Source of the DNA: Endozoicomonas gorgoniicola
GTDB taxonomy: Bacteria; Pseudomonadota; Gammaproteobacteria; Pseudomonadales; Endozoicomonadaceae
Direction of reading: 5' to 3'
Assembly (NCBI RefSeq): GCF_025562715.2
Contig: NZ_JAPFCC010000001.1
Span: 5,011,501-5,075,500 of the forward strand
DNA length: 64,000 bases
Shown here: positions 29,512 through 38,591 of the stretch, piece after piece
How positions within the stretch are numbered: the first letter of the stretch is position 1
Layout: each line of letters opens with the position of its first letter
The notes under the pieces: model-generated
What the model was told of the DNA's origin: nothing
What the model saw: the letters and a program-made list of their open reading frames with translations, nothing else
The model's database searches: none
Program-made: the position numbers and the translations under genes

Positions 29512-29862
29512 TTATCTGGTACGTGTTTTCCGGATCTGAGCTTGCCTGACCAGTACTTCGGTGACTTTCCTCATCTCATGCCTTTGGGCTTTGGTGAGGT
29601 TGCCCTGTTCGTTTTTGCCGTACACCGTCAGCAGGAACAGGGGGATGCCTTCGCTGTGATAGAAGTAGATCACCCGCACACCGCCACTTTTGCCGGAGCC
29701 ACCCCGCTTCTAGCGCAGTTTGCGTACCCCACCGGTTTCCCGAATCAGGTCGCCGGATTTGGGGTGACCTGCCAGACACCGGATGATGTCTTCCCGCTCG
29801 GAAATACTAAGCAGGAGTTCTGCCCGCTTCTGGTAGTGGGGCAGTTCAACAACGGTATGCAT
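29512..29862 (-). pseudogene. HigB/RelE-family toxin with in-frame amber stop
   Basis: Read from ATG 29862 the protein is MHTVVELPHYQKRAELL ... ETGGVRKLR, then TAG at 29712-29710, and the same frame continues KRGGSGKSGGVRVIYFYH ... LTKAQRHEMRKVTEVLV to a TAA at 29512. Family members have tryptophan (TGG) exactly where the TAG stands (RKLRW), so one G-to-A change explains the break. Everything else of the 116-codon frame is intact. The antitoxin gene follows 13 bases later. Either the toxin is newly inactivated or the amber codon is read through. Confidence 0.85.
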
Positions 29863-30056
29863 TAGATTGTAATCCTTTGGATTAGTTTCGGAAAAGTATA
29901 GCCGGTTGTAGTACGGGTACTTAGCAAAATCTCCGTAAACTTTCGACAAGGCGGGGAGTGTCACCTCAAATAAAAGACAGAAAACAGCTCTGTATAAACA
30001 GCCGGAATCAGGTGTTTCTGAATTCTGTAGCATGTCAGCAGAGCCTGATAGGGGGA
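29863..30056. promoter_or_regulatory. Leader region of the toxin-antitoxin locus
   Basis: About 190 bases between the toxin start and the end of the GntR gene, both on the reverse strand. It must hold the TA promoter. The sequence is AT-rich around 29860-29900, but no clear operator was identified. Confidence 0.35.
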
Positions 30057-30698
30057 TTAATATGTAAGCTGTTTCAGTGTGAACTCATAAAGATAATCAA
30101 TCACTTTGTTCGCCGCCTGTGCGGCTTTGATTTTGTCGCCACTACTAACGGCTTTCATAACTTCAGCATGAAGCGTAGCCGGATGTTCGGTATTGTCTTC
30201 CTTATGCTTAAACCAGAACCTGCGGGAAAGCCCTTGCAGTGGGCGCATAGCTTGACGAATATATTCGTTTCTGGAAGCGGCCACAAGTTCGTAGTGAACT
30301 TGTCTCAGATGATAGAAAAAAGACTCATCATCGTGATTGCGGGCGCATACCATGATCCCTTCTGCCAGTTTTTCCATTTGTGCTTTTTGTGTCGGCGTCG
30401 CTTTTTCTGCAGCCAGTTCTGCACAGAGCACCTCTATCGGACGACGAACCTCCAGTAGTTTCAACTGGGTTTCCATCGTTACCACCGGTATCTGAATGCC
30501 GCGTCTGGGATAGATATTAACCATCTGCTCCCAGGCCAGCTTTTGTAAAGCCTCCCTTATGGGAGTGCGTCCCATATTGAGCATTTCTCCCAGCTGCTTT
30601 TCGGAATACATGGCACCGGGTTCCAGTTGTTGAAAAATAACCATGAATTCCAGCCGGGCATAGGCGCTGTCTGTTTGTGAAAGTTCTTTCTCTGCCAT
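30057..30698 (-). CDS. GntR-family (FadR/FCD) transcriptional regulator
   Basis: A 213-residue regulator with an N-terminal winged helix (PGAMYSEKQLGEMLNMGRTPIREALQKL) and an all-helical FCD ligand domain whose metal-binding residues include the histidines around RQVHYEL and LHAEV. It is divergent from the FAD oxidoreductase, transporter and enolase-family genes, so it probably controls them in response to a pathway acid. The imperfect palindrome at 30765-30782 is a possible operator. Confidence 0.9.
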   Translation of the reverse strand: MAEKELSQTDSAYARLEFMVIFQQLEPGAMYSEKQLGEMLNMGRTPIREALQKLAWEQMVNIYPRRGIQIPVVTMETQLKLLEVRRPIEVLCAELAAEKATPTQKAQMEKLAEGIMVCARNHDDESFFYHLRQVHYELVAASRNEYIRQAMRPLQGLSRRFWFKHKEDNTEHPATLHAEVMKAVSSGDKIKAAQAANKVIDYLYEFTLKQLTY

Positions 30699-30764
30699 TG
30701 TCCTTATCTGTACGGGGATCTGCTCGTATTGCTGTGTAATTGGGCATGATACACAGATCCGTAA

Positions 30765-30782
30765 ATTGTCTGATTAGGCAAT
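30765..30782. promoter_or_regulatory. Possible GntR operator palindrome
   Basis: ATTGTCTGATTAGGCAAT is an 18-base imperfect palindrome (14 of 18 positions symmetric) between the divergent regulator and oxidoreductase genes. Position and symmetry suggest an operator; nothing more supports it. Confidence 0.3.
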
Positions 30783-30898
30783 AACCGCAAGGTCGTATTC
30801 TTAGCGTTTTTTGATCTGAATCAGTATTCGCATATTTCATCTGGATATTATTAATGTGCAACTGATATATCACAGGTGAAGCAGGTTATCTCATCGCA

Positions 30899-32257
30899 AT
30901 GAACGACTGGAAACTGATCAATACAATAAAAGATGGCAACGAAGAACTTACCGTACTGCGCGAAGTGGACGTTCTTGTGGTGGGCGGCGGCTCTGCTGGT
31001 GTTGCGGCAGCGACCACCTGTGGCAGAAATGGCCTGAGTACTTTGTTGATAGAAAAATACGGTTTTTGTGGCGGCTCAGCAGTGGCGGGAATGTCTGGTA
31101 CTATCTGCGGTATGTATCTGGCCAGCGATGATAAAGACAAAGCTCCGGAACAGGTGGTATTTGGCTTTACCGAAGAGTTTCGTCAGGCACTCCTCCAGCG
31201 TGGCGGTCTGACTGAGCCACAGCGTTACGGCAAAACCTTCACTGCTACCCATGACCCACTGGTATGGCGTGAAGTAGCTGACGACTTTCTGATGGAAGCC
31301 GGTGTCGAAGTGCTGTATCACACCGCCGTCTCCGGTGTCGTGATGGAAGGCGATACTTATACTGGCGTGGTCGTAGAATCCAATGCCGGACAGAGCCTGA
31401 TTAAAGCTAAACGCATTATTGATGCCAGTGGTGATGCTGCGGTGGTAGCCAGAGCCGGTGGTGAATACTTCTTTGGCGATAACGGTGTTATTCAGAACCC
31501 GACCATGTTCTTCCGCATCGGCGGTGTGGATATGGACACTTATCTGGAGTTTTACGGCGAAGACACTATCTGCCCAACCAAAGTGACAGAAAAAATTCTG
31601 GAGCTTAATGCTTCCGGTGAGTATGAACTACCCCGCCATAAAATCTGGATTTTTCCAACCTCCCGTCCAAACGAACTGATGGTCAATGCGACCCGCCTGG
31701 CCGGTCAGGATGGTCGGGTGCTGAATGTGATTGATCCGGTTGATTTCTCTGAATCTGAAATCTTCGGACGTAAACAGGTTCGTGAATACGCCCGCTTCCT
31801 GAAGAGTTTTGTTCCCGGCTGCGAAGAAAGCTATGTGGTCGATACCGGGGTAGAAGTCGGTATCCGTCAGACCCGTTCTATCGAAGGCGTTGACAAACTG
31901 AGCAACGAGGATGTGGTCAGCTGCCGTAAACGTCCGGACAGTATTTGCCGCAGCCCGTGGCCAATCGAACTGCATTCCGGTACCAAGCCAAAACTGCACT
32001 GGTTACTGGAAGACTGGTATGACGTTCCTTACAACACTCTGCTGCCAAAGGCCGGTGAAAACATCATCGTAGCAGGACGTTGCCTGTCCGCAGAACATGA
32101 AGCCCTGGCTTCTGCCCGGGTAACAGCCCAGACCTTTGAATACGGTCACGCTGCCGGACAGGCTGTTACTCTCTCACTGAAAAACAATCTCAGCCTGCGG
32201 GAGATAAGCGGAGAGGAAGTACGTACCTGCATGGTTACCGCCGGTAGCTGCATTTAA
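30899..32257 (+). CDS. FAD-dependent oxidoreductase of a catabolic cluster
   Basis: A 452-residue flavoprotein with the N-terminal dinucleotide motif VDVLVVGGGSAGVAAATTCGRNG, the FAD ribose-binding acidic residue in LLIEKYGFCGG, a second FAD contact RIIDASGDAAVVA and the C-terminal NIIVAGRCLSAEHEALASARV. This is the FAD_oxidored family, whose members oxidise varied organic acids or amines. It opens a cluster with a BCCT transporter and an enolase-superfamily enzyme, divergent from a GntR regulator. The substrate is unknown; uptake by a BCCT carrier hints at a betaine-like compound. Confidence 0.88.
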   Translation: MNDWKLINTIKDGNEELTVLREVDVLVVGGGSAGVAAATTCGRNGLSTLLIEKYGFCGGSAVAGMSGTICGMYLASDDKDKAPEQVVFGFTEEFRQALLQRGGLTEPQRYGKTFTATHDPLVWREVADDFLMEAGVEVLYHTAVSGVVMEGDTYTGVVVESNAGQSLIKAKRIIDASGDAAVVARAGGEYFFGDNGVIQNPTMFFRIGGVDMDTYLEFYGEDTICPTKVTEKILELNASGEYELPRHKIWIFPTSRPNELMVNATRLAGQDGRVLNVIDPVDFSESEIFGRKQVREYARFLKSFVPGCEESYVVDTGVEVGIRQTRSIEGVDKLSNEDVVSCRKRPDSICRSPWPIELHSGTKPKLHWLLEDWYDVPYNTLLPKAGENIIVAGRCLSAEHEALASARVTAQTFEYGHAAGQAVTLSLKNNLSLREISGEEVRTCMVTAGSCI

Positions 32258-32276
32258 TAATTTCTAAGACCAGTCT

Positions 32277-32312
32277 CCTTGCCTGCCGCCAGACTCTTTG
32301 CAGCAGGCAAGG
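32277..32312 (+). terminator. Intercistronic hairpin after the FAD oxidoreductase gene
   Basis: CCTTGCCTGC and GCAGGCAAGG form a 10-bp stem around a 16-base loop between two co-directional genes. With no T-run it is more likely a processing or stability element than a full terminator. A similar 9-bp hairpin lies at 33940-33978 after the next gene. Confidence 0.45.
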
Positions 32313-32339
32313 GTATATCTCACCATACCGGAGCCATTC

Positions 32340-33914
32340 ATGAGTCACAGCATGACTGATACGATGGAAGCCAGCTCTTCAGGCTTCCTGTCTAAGTTCG
32401 ACAATCTTGATCACCGCCTTTTTTGGCCAGCTATTGGCTTTACCTTTCTGATACTGCTTTCTGCGGTGCTGTTTCCGGAAGGAACAAACACCTTCGCCAA
32501 TACAGGCATGAAGTGGATTACCAATGAGTTCGGCTGGTTTATCCAGCTGGCTGGTTTTGCCTGTCTGGCTGTTCTTCTGTGGCTGGCATTCAGTCGTTTT
32601 GGCTCTATAAAACTGGGGGCGGAGTCTGATACACCTGAATTTTCAGATTCTTCTTATGCTTATATGATTTTCACTGCCGGTGTTGGTGCGGCGTTGATTT
32701 TCTGGGCTGTTGGCGAACCCATGTATTACATGCAAAGCCCACCCATGTTTTCGGAAGTAGGGTCAGTTGAAGCTTCCCAATGGCTTATTACTTTTACTTT
32801 GTTTCACTGGGGACCTATTGGTTGGGCAATTTTCTGCCTGCCTGCTGTACCTTTTGCTTATTACCTGCACAAGAAGAAAAAGCGTAACCTGCGTTTAAGT
32901 AACGTGCTGGAAGATGTTATTGGCAAAAAGAACGCCAATGGTACTGTTGGTTACATCATTAATATTATCGCCATCTTCGGCACCCTTGGTGCATTCTCGA
33001 CCTCTATGGGGTTAACTGTCGGTCTTATTGGTGCAGGCATCAATAAGTTAACCGGCATACCGAACGACATTGTTCTGCAAGTTGGTTTGATAGCCGCCTT
33101 CATTATCTTCTATGCCTTTGTTATGTTTGCCGGTATGAAGAAAGGCGTTGCAAAACTCGCTAATGCTTGTGTCTATGCAGCGTTTATTCTGGGCTTATTT
33201 GTTCTTATCTCCGGCCCAACCGCATTTATCTTCTCTTATTTCTTTGATAGTGCCGGAGTAATGTTCAATAACTTCATCCGTATGAGCTTCTGGTCTGACC
33301 CTGTACAGAAATCTGGTTTTCCACAAGCCTGGACCATGTATTACTGGGCCTGGTACTTCGCTTACCTGGTAATGATGGGGGTTTTCCTGGCGCGGATCTC
33401 TAAAGGCCGCACTATTAGACAACTGGTACTGACCACCATTACCTGTGGTTCTGCAGGTGCAGCATTCTTTATTGCAATCTTCGGTAGCTACTCCGTACAC
33501 AGCGAAATTAATGGCATCCTTCCTGTTCTGGAATGGATGAATGAGTTCGGTGTATCCATGGCGGTTGTTGAAACTATTAATGCTTTGCCAATGGGTTCCA
33601 TCATTCTGGTTGTATTCCTGTTTGTAGAGTTCTTCCTGATGTCCACCACCATGACATCAACCGCTGTTTCCATGTCCATGATGACCACAAAAGAGTTGGA
33701 TGCAGACAGTGACCCGGATGCTTCTGTTCGTATGATCTGGGCGCTTGGTATTGGTGCAGTTTCCATGGCTGCATTCTTTATGGGAGGCAGCATCGACACC
33801 ATCAAGTCCATGTGCATCATCGTTGGTTTGCCCATGATCGCTCTGTACATCCTGATGATGATTTGCCTGAAGAAGTGGATTAAGCAAGACCACCCCGAAT
33901 TGATGGCGAAATAA
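32340..33914 (+). CDS. BCCT-family betaine/carnitine/choline-type transporter
   Basis: A 524-residue secondary transporter with about 12 hydrophobic segments. Family landmarks are GVGAALIFWAVGEP in TM3 and the tryptophan-rich signature WTMYYWAWYFAYLVMMGVFLA followed in the loop by RISKGRTIRQ. Start 32340 has GGAG 6 bases upstream; an in-frame TTG at 32298 is discounted. BCCT carriers import quaternary ammonium compounds such as glycine betaine, carnitine or choline. The signature differs from BetP (YWAWY rather than a second WW), so the ligand may differ. No long cytoplasmic C-terminal osmosensor is present. It lies between a flavoprotein and an enolase-type gene. Confidence 0.92.
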   Translation: MSHSMTDTMEASSSGFLSKFDNLDHRLFWPAIGFTFLILLSAVLFPEGTNTFANTGMKWITNEFGWFIQLAGFACLAVLLWLAFSRFGSIKLGAESDTPEFSDSSYAYMIFTAGVGAALIFWAVGEPMYYMQSPPMFSEVGSVEASQWLITFTLFHWGPIGWAIFCLPAVPFAYYLHKKKKRNLRLSNVLEDVIGKKNANGTVGYIINIIAIFGTLGAFSTSMGLTVGLIGAGINKLTGIPNDIVLQVGLIAAFIIFYAFVMFAGMKKGVAKLANACVYAAFILGLFVLISGPTAFIFSYFFDSAGVMFNNFIRMSFWSDPVQKSGFPQAWTMYYWAWYFAYLVMMGVFLARISKGRTIRQLVLTTITCGSAGAAFFIAIFGSYSVHSEINGILPVLEWMNEFGVSMAVVETINALPMGSIILVVFLFVEFFLMSTTMTSTAVSMSMMTTKELDADSDPDASVRMIWALGIGAVSMAAFFMGGSIDTIKSMCIIVGLPMIALYILMMICLKKWIKQDHPELMAK

Positions 33915-33939
33915 TTCGCTCCCTGAATTTTAAAAGCGG

Positions 33940-33978
33940 GCACCAGTTGCTGAACTGCTGAACTCTGGTAACTGGTGC
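33940..33978 (+). terminator. Intercistronic hairpin after the BCCT gene
   Basis: GCACCAGTT and AACTGGTGC make a 9-bp stem around a 21-base loop, 25 bases after the transporter stop and 28 bases before the next gene. No T-run. Probably an RNA stability element between cistrons. Confidence 0.4.
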
Positions 33979-34006
33979 AAACGGCTTCCTTTTATTCTGA
34001 GAACTC

Positions 34007-35143
34007 ATGAGCAAAATCACAAAACTAGAAGTGCTACCCGTTTCTTTAAAAAGCACAAACTGGGATCAGAGCACTGTTGTTATAAAAATTACCGATGAAA
34101 ACGGTGTTACCGGTATTGGTGAAGCAGACGGCCCAACGGAGACAATTCAAGCCTATATTAATCAGGACACAGCGCATTGCTGGAGTCAGAATTTCACTGA
34201 GATGCTGATAGGGCGTGATCCGCTGGAGCTGACAGCCAACTGGGATTACATGTATAACGGCACTATCTGGCAGGGAGCGCGTGGTCTGGGGCTGTTTGCC
34301 ATTTCCGGCATTGATATGGCCTTATACGACCTGGCTGGCAAGCAGGTAAACAAGCCTGCTTACAAATTACTGGGTGGTGCGCAGCGGGATGAACTGACCC
34401 CATACTTTACTCTTTATCCTTCCTATAGCAGTGACAAGCCTCTGTTCGAGCAGATGTCTGAGTGGGAAGAGCTGATGGGCAAAGCTCAGGATATGGGAGC
34501 TAAGGCTTTCAAACTGGCTATCTTTGCTAAAGATGTCAGCGATAGTAAGTTGATAAAGTTCATCAAAAAATGCCGTGAGTTTGCCGGGGATGATGTCGAT
34601 ATGATGGTTGATTTCCTTTATCGGTGGCGTGACCCTTATGCCGCTTCGAACACTCTGAACAAACTGCAAGATGTGGATCTGTATTTTGCAGAAGCAGTTC
34701 TGCAACACGACCACATGCAAGCCCACCGCATTCTTGCTGAAAACACGACTACCCGCATCTGCGGTGCCGAAATGGCAACCACCCGCTGGGAGTGCAAACA
34801 GTGGATTGAAGAAGCTAAAGTTGCCATCCTGCAACCCGACCTGAACCGTGCCGGCGGTTTAACAGAACTGCGTCGTATTGCGGACATGGGGGAACTATAT
34901 GGTGTGCAGGTTATGCCCCATGGCTGGAAGACCGGTATCTCCGCTGCGGCAGGTTGCCACTTCCAGGCAGCAGCCAAAGATGCGACCTACTTTGAGTTTC
35001 TGCATCCGGAACTGTATGACGGCCCTTTGCGCCAGCATCTGGTAACTCCGGAGCCTGAAGTTGTCGATGGACACTTTGTTCTTCCGGACGCTCCGGGTCT
35101 GGGCATTGAACTAAATGAAGATTTCATTAATACCCTTCATTAA
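34007..35143 (+). CDS. Enolase-superfamily enzyme (mandelate racemase/muconate lactonizing type)
   Basis: A 378-residue enzyme with an N-terminal capping domain and a C-terminal barrel. Predicted metal ligands are Asp202 (VDFLYRW), Glu229 (FAEAV) and Glu255 (CGAEM). General acid/base candidates are Lys169 (FKLA) on one face and the Asp278-His305 dyad (QPDLNRAGG, MPHGWKTG) on the other, the pattern of the mandelate-racemase subgroup that racemises or dehydrates hydroxy acids. The usual second Lys of KxK is Ala171. It ends a cluster with a BCCT carrier and an FAD oxidoreductase, so its substrate is probably imported or produced there. The exact reaction cannot be assigned. Confidence 0.88.
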   Translation: MSKITKLEVLPVSLKSTNWDQSTVVIKITDENGVTGIGEADGPTETIQAYINQDTAHCWSQNFTEMLIGRDPLELTANWDYMYNGTIWQGARGLGLFAISGIDMALYDLAGKQVNKPAYKLLGGAQRDELTPYFTLYPSYSSDKPLFEQMSEWEELMGKAQDMGAKAFKLAIFAKDVSDSKLIKFIKKCREFAGDDVDMMVDFLYRWRDPYAASNTLNKLQDVDLYFAEAVLQHDHMQAHRILAENTTTRICGAEMATTRWECKQWIEEAKVAILQPDLNRAGGLTELRRIADMGELYGVQVMPHGWKTGISAAAGCHFQAAAKDATYFEFLHPELYDGPLRQHLVTPEPEVVDGHFVLPDAPGLGIELNEDFINTLH

Positions 35144-35438
35144 TTAAGGGACAGAAAAGTTGAGGCCTCGCCCCCCATGCAGAAGGCTATCTCTTTATCA
35201 CAAATCCTAATCTGGACTTATCCTTTTCAGTGATGAGTCCAGATCATGTTCCTCCTGAACAACGGGCGGGATATTCGACAGACTGAATACCGTCATCTGT
35301 ATGATCTGTCTCGCTTCCCCCTTCTTCCGACAGGCTCAGGATAAAAGGAATACATGGTATTTACTTAATTGCCGCTCCCTAAGTTTATCAGGCTCCGAAC
35401 CGATAAAAATCATACGTATTAACTAAGCGGTTTATCAA
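35144..35438. other. Intergenic region before the large protease-like gene
   Basis: About 295 bases with no gene. It must carry the 3' end of the catabolic transcript and the promoter of the next gene. I see no strong terminator hairpin or recognisable promoter. Confidence 0.3.
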
Positions 35439-37406
35439 ATGCCCATTACCTCCAAACCGCCATTCACCCGTCCACCTTATTCATCAGATACTGATCACCT
35501 TTCACCCGGCAGACACACTGACGAAAGGGTAAGAAAAACAGCTGAACCCTCAGGGTTATCAACTGCGGGGGGGGAAGCTGGTAAACACACACCTCTGAGG
35601 GCGAGGAATATAAGACCTGTCGCCGCCTCTCCCACCGTTAACGCCAGGGCTGTTGCCAAAGCAAACTATATACAGCAGTTACGTAAAACCAGTGTCCTGC
35701 AGGCTCAGGCCAGTCTGGTCAATCACATCCCTGCATTAAAAAGGCTGGGGGCCGACCCTGCCGGTATTCCGGCTAACCTCGGTTTTTCTATTTCTTATAA
35801 CGATAAAGGAACACTTATCAGTGTGGTGCCGCCCGATGAACGTTTAAGGGCGAATCCACAAAAATACAATGAGATAAAAACCAGACTGATAAGAAAACTG
35901 GAGCAGATTGAAAACCAGTACAAAGGCGCTAAAAAACAGGATCTATTCAATAAAACTGCTACCGCAGAAGAACAGTTAAGAACCAGCAAAGAGGCTTTAA
36001 GCGAAACAGGGGCTTCAATGCCTGTTGTTGATTACAGGCAGTTTATGATTCCTCTTGGCTCAATGGTAAGCCGGCCAGCCCCACCTTCTAATCCAGGTGA
36101 AGCCGCAGCAGCCAGACGACCCGGTGAGTTTATGCTTGAGAGGGAAAGACGAAGGCATGACGCACCAGTACCAACAGGCTCAGGAGTTTCGGGTGGTTTT
36201 AAACTGGATCAGTCTGATGTTGACAGAGTTCGCTTTATCTCACCAGGAGAGTCGAATTTGCTGGAAACCGCATCCTCATCATCATACCGTTTACTGAAAC
36301 AGGCCTACCTTGGTTTCAGAACTGCAGATGCTGACTGGTTGGAGAACACTCATATCGGTTTTCAACCTTCAGAGCCTACAACCTTTGAACGTATTGCGTA
36401 TTCAAACAGCAACCATCAGGTACTGAAAAAATTTAAAGTTCAGATTCAGCCACGATCAGACCGGGACTACCTGCCAGGGGATGAAATTCTTGTTGTTAGA
36501 GACTTACGCACAAACCAGCTAAAACTTGTGCGCTCTGGCTCATTTGATGGTGAGGATGAAGGGGGGGGTGGTTTTCCCGGGTACTCAAGACAGGGCGCGG
36601 AAAGAGCCTTTGCCTTCCTGAAAAACATGACAGCTGATAATTGCAGGCCGTATAAGCATTTGCAAGCCGGAAGTGGTGGACATATAGAAGCATGGAGCTG
36701 CGGCTTCAATTCACTTCAGGTTGCTATTTTTATGGCGACTGGTATTAAAATTCCGTTTCCGGTGCTGGTTGCAACCATTGAAAATCAGCTCAATGAACGC
36801 CAGGAAGAAGATCATCAGCACATTAGACAAAAACTGAGTGATGGTCGTTACTGTTTTGGGGTAACAATTCTTCAAATATTACTGGGAACAACAGAACGAT
36901 ACAAAAAACCGCCTTTTGCCGAGGCTTACAATGATTATGTTTTATTGGGAACCGAATCAGGTTCAAACCATCACAACAAATTCTACGAAGAGTATAACGG
37001 TAGACGGCATATTCGCTGCGATACAAAAGCGCTTACCCGAAATGAGATAGAAAACCATGATTTTGACAAAGCGGGCTCAGTGATTGTCGGGCAAGGTGCC
37101 TACGCCTATGCCATTTACAGAACGAAAGCCATTGATGAGAGAAGCTACCAGTACGTTGTTTATGACCCCCACAATTTTCGTTTCGAAAAAGACTTCTTCA
37201 CTAATCCGCGCAAAAAAGGGTTGAAAATCTTTAACTCAAAACAGGAGGCCTTCCATTACATATCAACCCAAAAAGATGGTTATTACGAAAGCAGAGGAAA
37301 ATTTGATGGTTTCTACAGATTTCCAGATATCATCCTTCAGGACCTACTGAAAAAAATGCAAAAAACAAAGGGCCAATGGGAAAGAGACACTGCCAAAAGG
37401 GCTTGA
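35439..37406 (+). CDS. Putative effector with UFSP/ATG4-like cysteine protease domain
   Basis: No close family is recognised for this 655-residue protein, but its C-terminal third carries a papain-clan signature. AWSCGFNSLQ (Cys421) resembles the GWGCxxRxxQ nucleophile block of UFM1-specific proteases (C78) and ATG4 (C54). YDPHNF (Asp576, His578) after an IVGQGAYAYAIYR strand matches their DPH catalytic motif. The N-terminal 100 residues are polar, Pro/Ser/Arg-rich and probably disordered, as in secreted effectors; residues 140-190 form a charged helix. There is no signal peptide. It is monocistronic, between the enolase-type gene and glyQ, a position where relatives have housekeeping genes. 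If active it would cut a ubiquitin-like protein conjugate or another host amide bond; this is inference from motif order. Confidence 0.65.
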   Translation: MPITSKPPFTRPPYSSDTDHLSPGRHTDERVRKTAEPSGLSTAGGEAGKHTPLRARNIRPVAASPTVNARAVAKANYIQQLRKTSVLQAQASLVNHIPALKRLGADPAGIPANLGFSISYNDKGTLISVVPPDERLRANPQKYNEIKTRLIRKLEQIENQYKGAKKQDLFNKTATAEEQLRTSKEALSETGASMPVVDYRQFMIPLGSMVSRPAPPSNPGEAAAARRPGEFMLERERRRHDAPVPTGSGVSGGFKLDQSDVDRVRFISPGESNLLETASSSSYRLLKQAYLGFRTADADWLENTHIGFQPSEPTTFERIAYSNSNHQVLKKFKVQIQPRSDRDYLPGDEILVVRDLRTNQLKLVRSGSFDGEDEGGGGFPGYSRQGAERAFAFLKNMTADNCRPYKHLQAGSGGHIEAWSCGFNSLQVAIFMATGIKIPFPVLVATIENQLNERQEEDHQHIRQKLSDGRYCFGVTILQILLGTTERYKKPPFAEAYNDYVLLGTESGSNHHNKFYEEYNGRRHIRCDTKALTRNEIENHDFDKAGSVIVGQGAYAYAIYRTKAIDERSYQYVVYDPHNFRFEKDFFTNPRKKGLKIFNSKQEAFHYISTQKDGYYESRGKFDGFYRFPDIILQDLLKKMQKTKGQWERDTAKRA

Positions 37407-37425
37407 TAAACATCTTCGGCTGCCT

Positions 37426-37455
37426 TTATCCACATTAATTAACATCTTATCCACA
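37426..37455 (+). promoter_or_regulatory. Two DnaA boxes upstream of glyQ
   Basis: TTATCCACA occurs at 37426-37434 and again at 37447-37455, both perfect and in the same orientation, 21 bases apart. They lie between the protease-like gene and glyQ, 12 kb from oriC. They could titrate DnaA or link glyQS expression to it. Confidence 0.6.
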
Positions 37456-37607
37456 ACCTTATACTATCCGCCGTAAAACGGTATAATCCGCCTCTGTTTA
37501 CGATAATTCATCCCGTTTCCGGCTAATCGGAATCTTGCCCTCGCGCCTTTTCAGTAAGGGTATACAGGGACTATAAAACCGAATTCGAGCCTCCATGAGG
37601 TAATAAA

Positions 37608-38591
37608 GTGACTGCTCAAAGCACGCCTGACATCAAAACATTCCAGGGCCTCATTCTTGCCCTGCAGCAATTCTGGGCCAAACAGGGTTGCGTGATCATG
37701 CAACCACTGGATATGGAAGTAGGAGCTGGCACTTTTCACCCTGCCACCTTCCTGCGTGCCATTGGTCCTGAAAACTGGAACTCTGCCTATGTGCAGCCAA
37801 GCCGCCGTCCAACCGATGGCCGCTATGGTGAGAACCCTAACCGTCTGCAGCACTACTACCAGTTTCAGGTAGTGATGAAGCCTTCCCCGGCGAATATTCA
37901 GGACCTGTACCTGGACTCCCTGCGCGTGCTGGGCATTGATCCTCTGGTACACGATATTCGTTTTGTAGAAGACAACTGGGAATCTCCCACCCTGGGCGCC
38001 TGGGGTCTGGGCTGGGAAGTCTGGATGAACGGTATGGAAGTGACTCAGTTCACTTACTTCCAGCAGGTCGGTGGCATTGAATGCTTCCCGGTCACCGGTG
38101 AGATCACTTACGGTCTGGAGCGTCTGGCCATGTATATTCAGGGCGTGGACAATGTTTACGACCTGGTATGGACAGAAGGCCCGCAGGGTACTGTCACCTA
38201 CGGCGACGTGTTCCTGCAGCAGGAAGTGGAAATGTCCACTTTCAACTTCGAGCATGCCGACACTCAGGAACTGTTCCATCAGTTTAATTTCTTTGAAGGT
38301 GAGTCTGCCCGCCTGGTTGAACTAAACCTGCCTCTGCCTGCTTACGAGTATGTGCTGAAAGCTTCCCACACCTTCAACCTGCTGGATGCCCGTCATGCCA
38401 TTTCGGTTACTGAGCGTCAGCGCTACATCCTGCGTGTACGGACACTGGCCCGCGCTGTGGCTAAAGCTTACTTCGACGCACGCCATAAGCTGGGCTTCCC
38501 CATGGCCAGCGATGAGATTCGTGAAGACGCTCTTAATGAAATAAGTGCGCAACAGCAGTCCTCCACCCCGGAAGCTCAGGAGAAAAAGTAA
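37608..38591 (+). CDS. glyQ: Glycyl-tRNA synthetase alpha subunit GlyQ
   Basis: Catalytic alpha subunit of the tetrameric bacterial glycyl-tRNA synthetase. Highly conserved blocks include [78 protein letters not shown] and [12 protein letters not shown]. The start is GTG 37608, with GAGGT 6 bases before it. Length 327 residues, slightly longer than E. coli (303) through a polar C-terminal tail. glyS overlaps by one base (TAATG), as usual for this pair. Confidence 0.97.
   Translation: MTAQSTPDIKTFQGLILALQQFWAKQGCVIMQPLDMEVGAGTFHPATFLRAIGPENWNSAYVQPSRRPTDGRYGENPNRLQHYYQFQVVMKPSPANIQDLYLDSLRVLGIDPLVHDIRFVEDNWESPTLGAWGLGWEVWMNGMEVTQFTYFQQVGGIECFPVTGEITYGLERLAMYIQGVDNVYDLVWTEGPQGTVTYGDVFLQQEVEMSTFNFEHADTQELFHQFNFFEGESARLVELNLPLPAYEYVLKASHTFNLLDARHAISVTERQRYILRVRTLARAVAKAYFDARHKLGFPMASDEIREDALNEISAQQQSSTPEAQEKK

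Noticed and set aside
29713..30033. Longer toxin frame starting at 30033
   Set aside because: The extra N-terminal 57 codons are not toxin-like; the family start fits ATG 29862.
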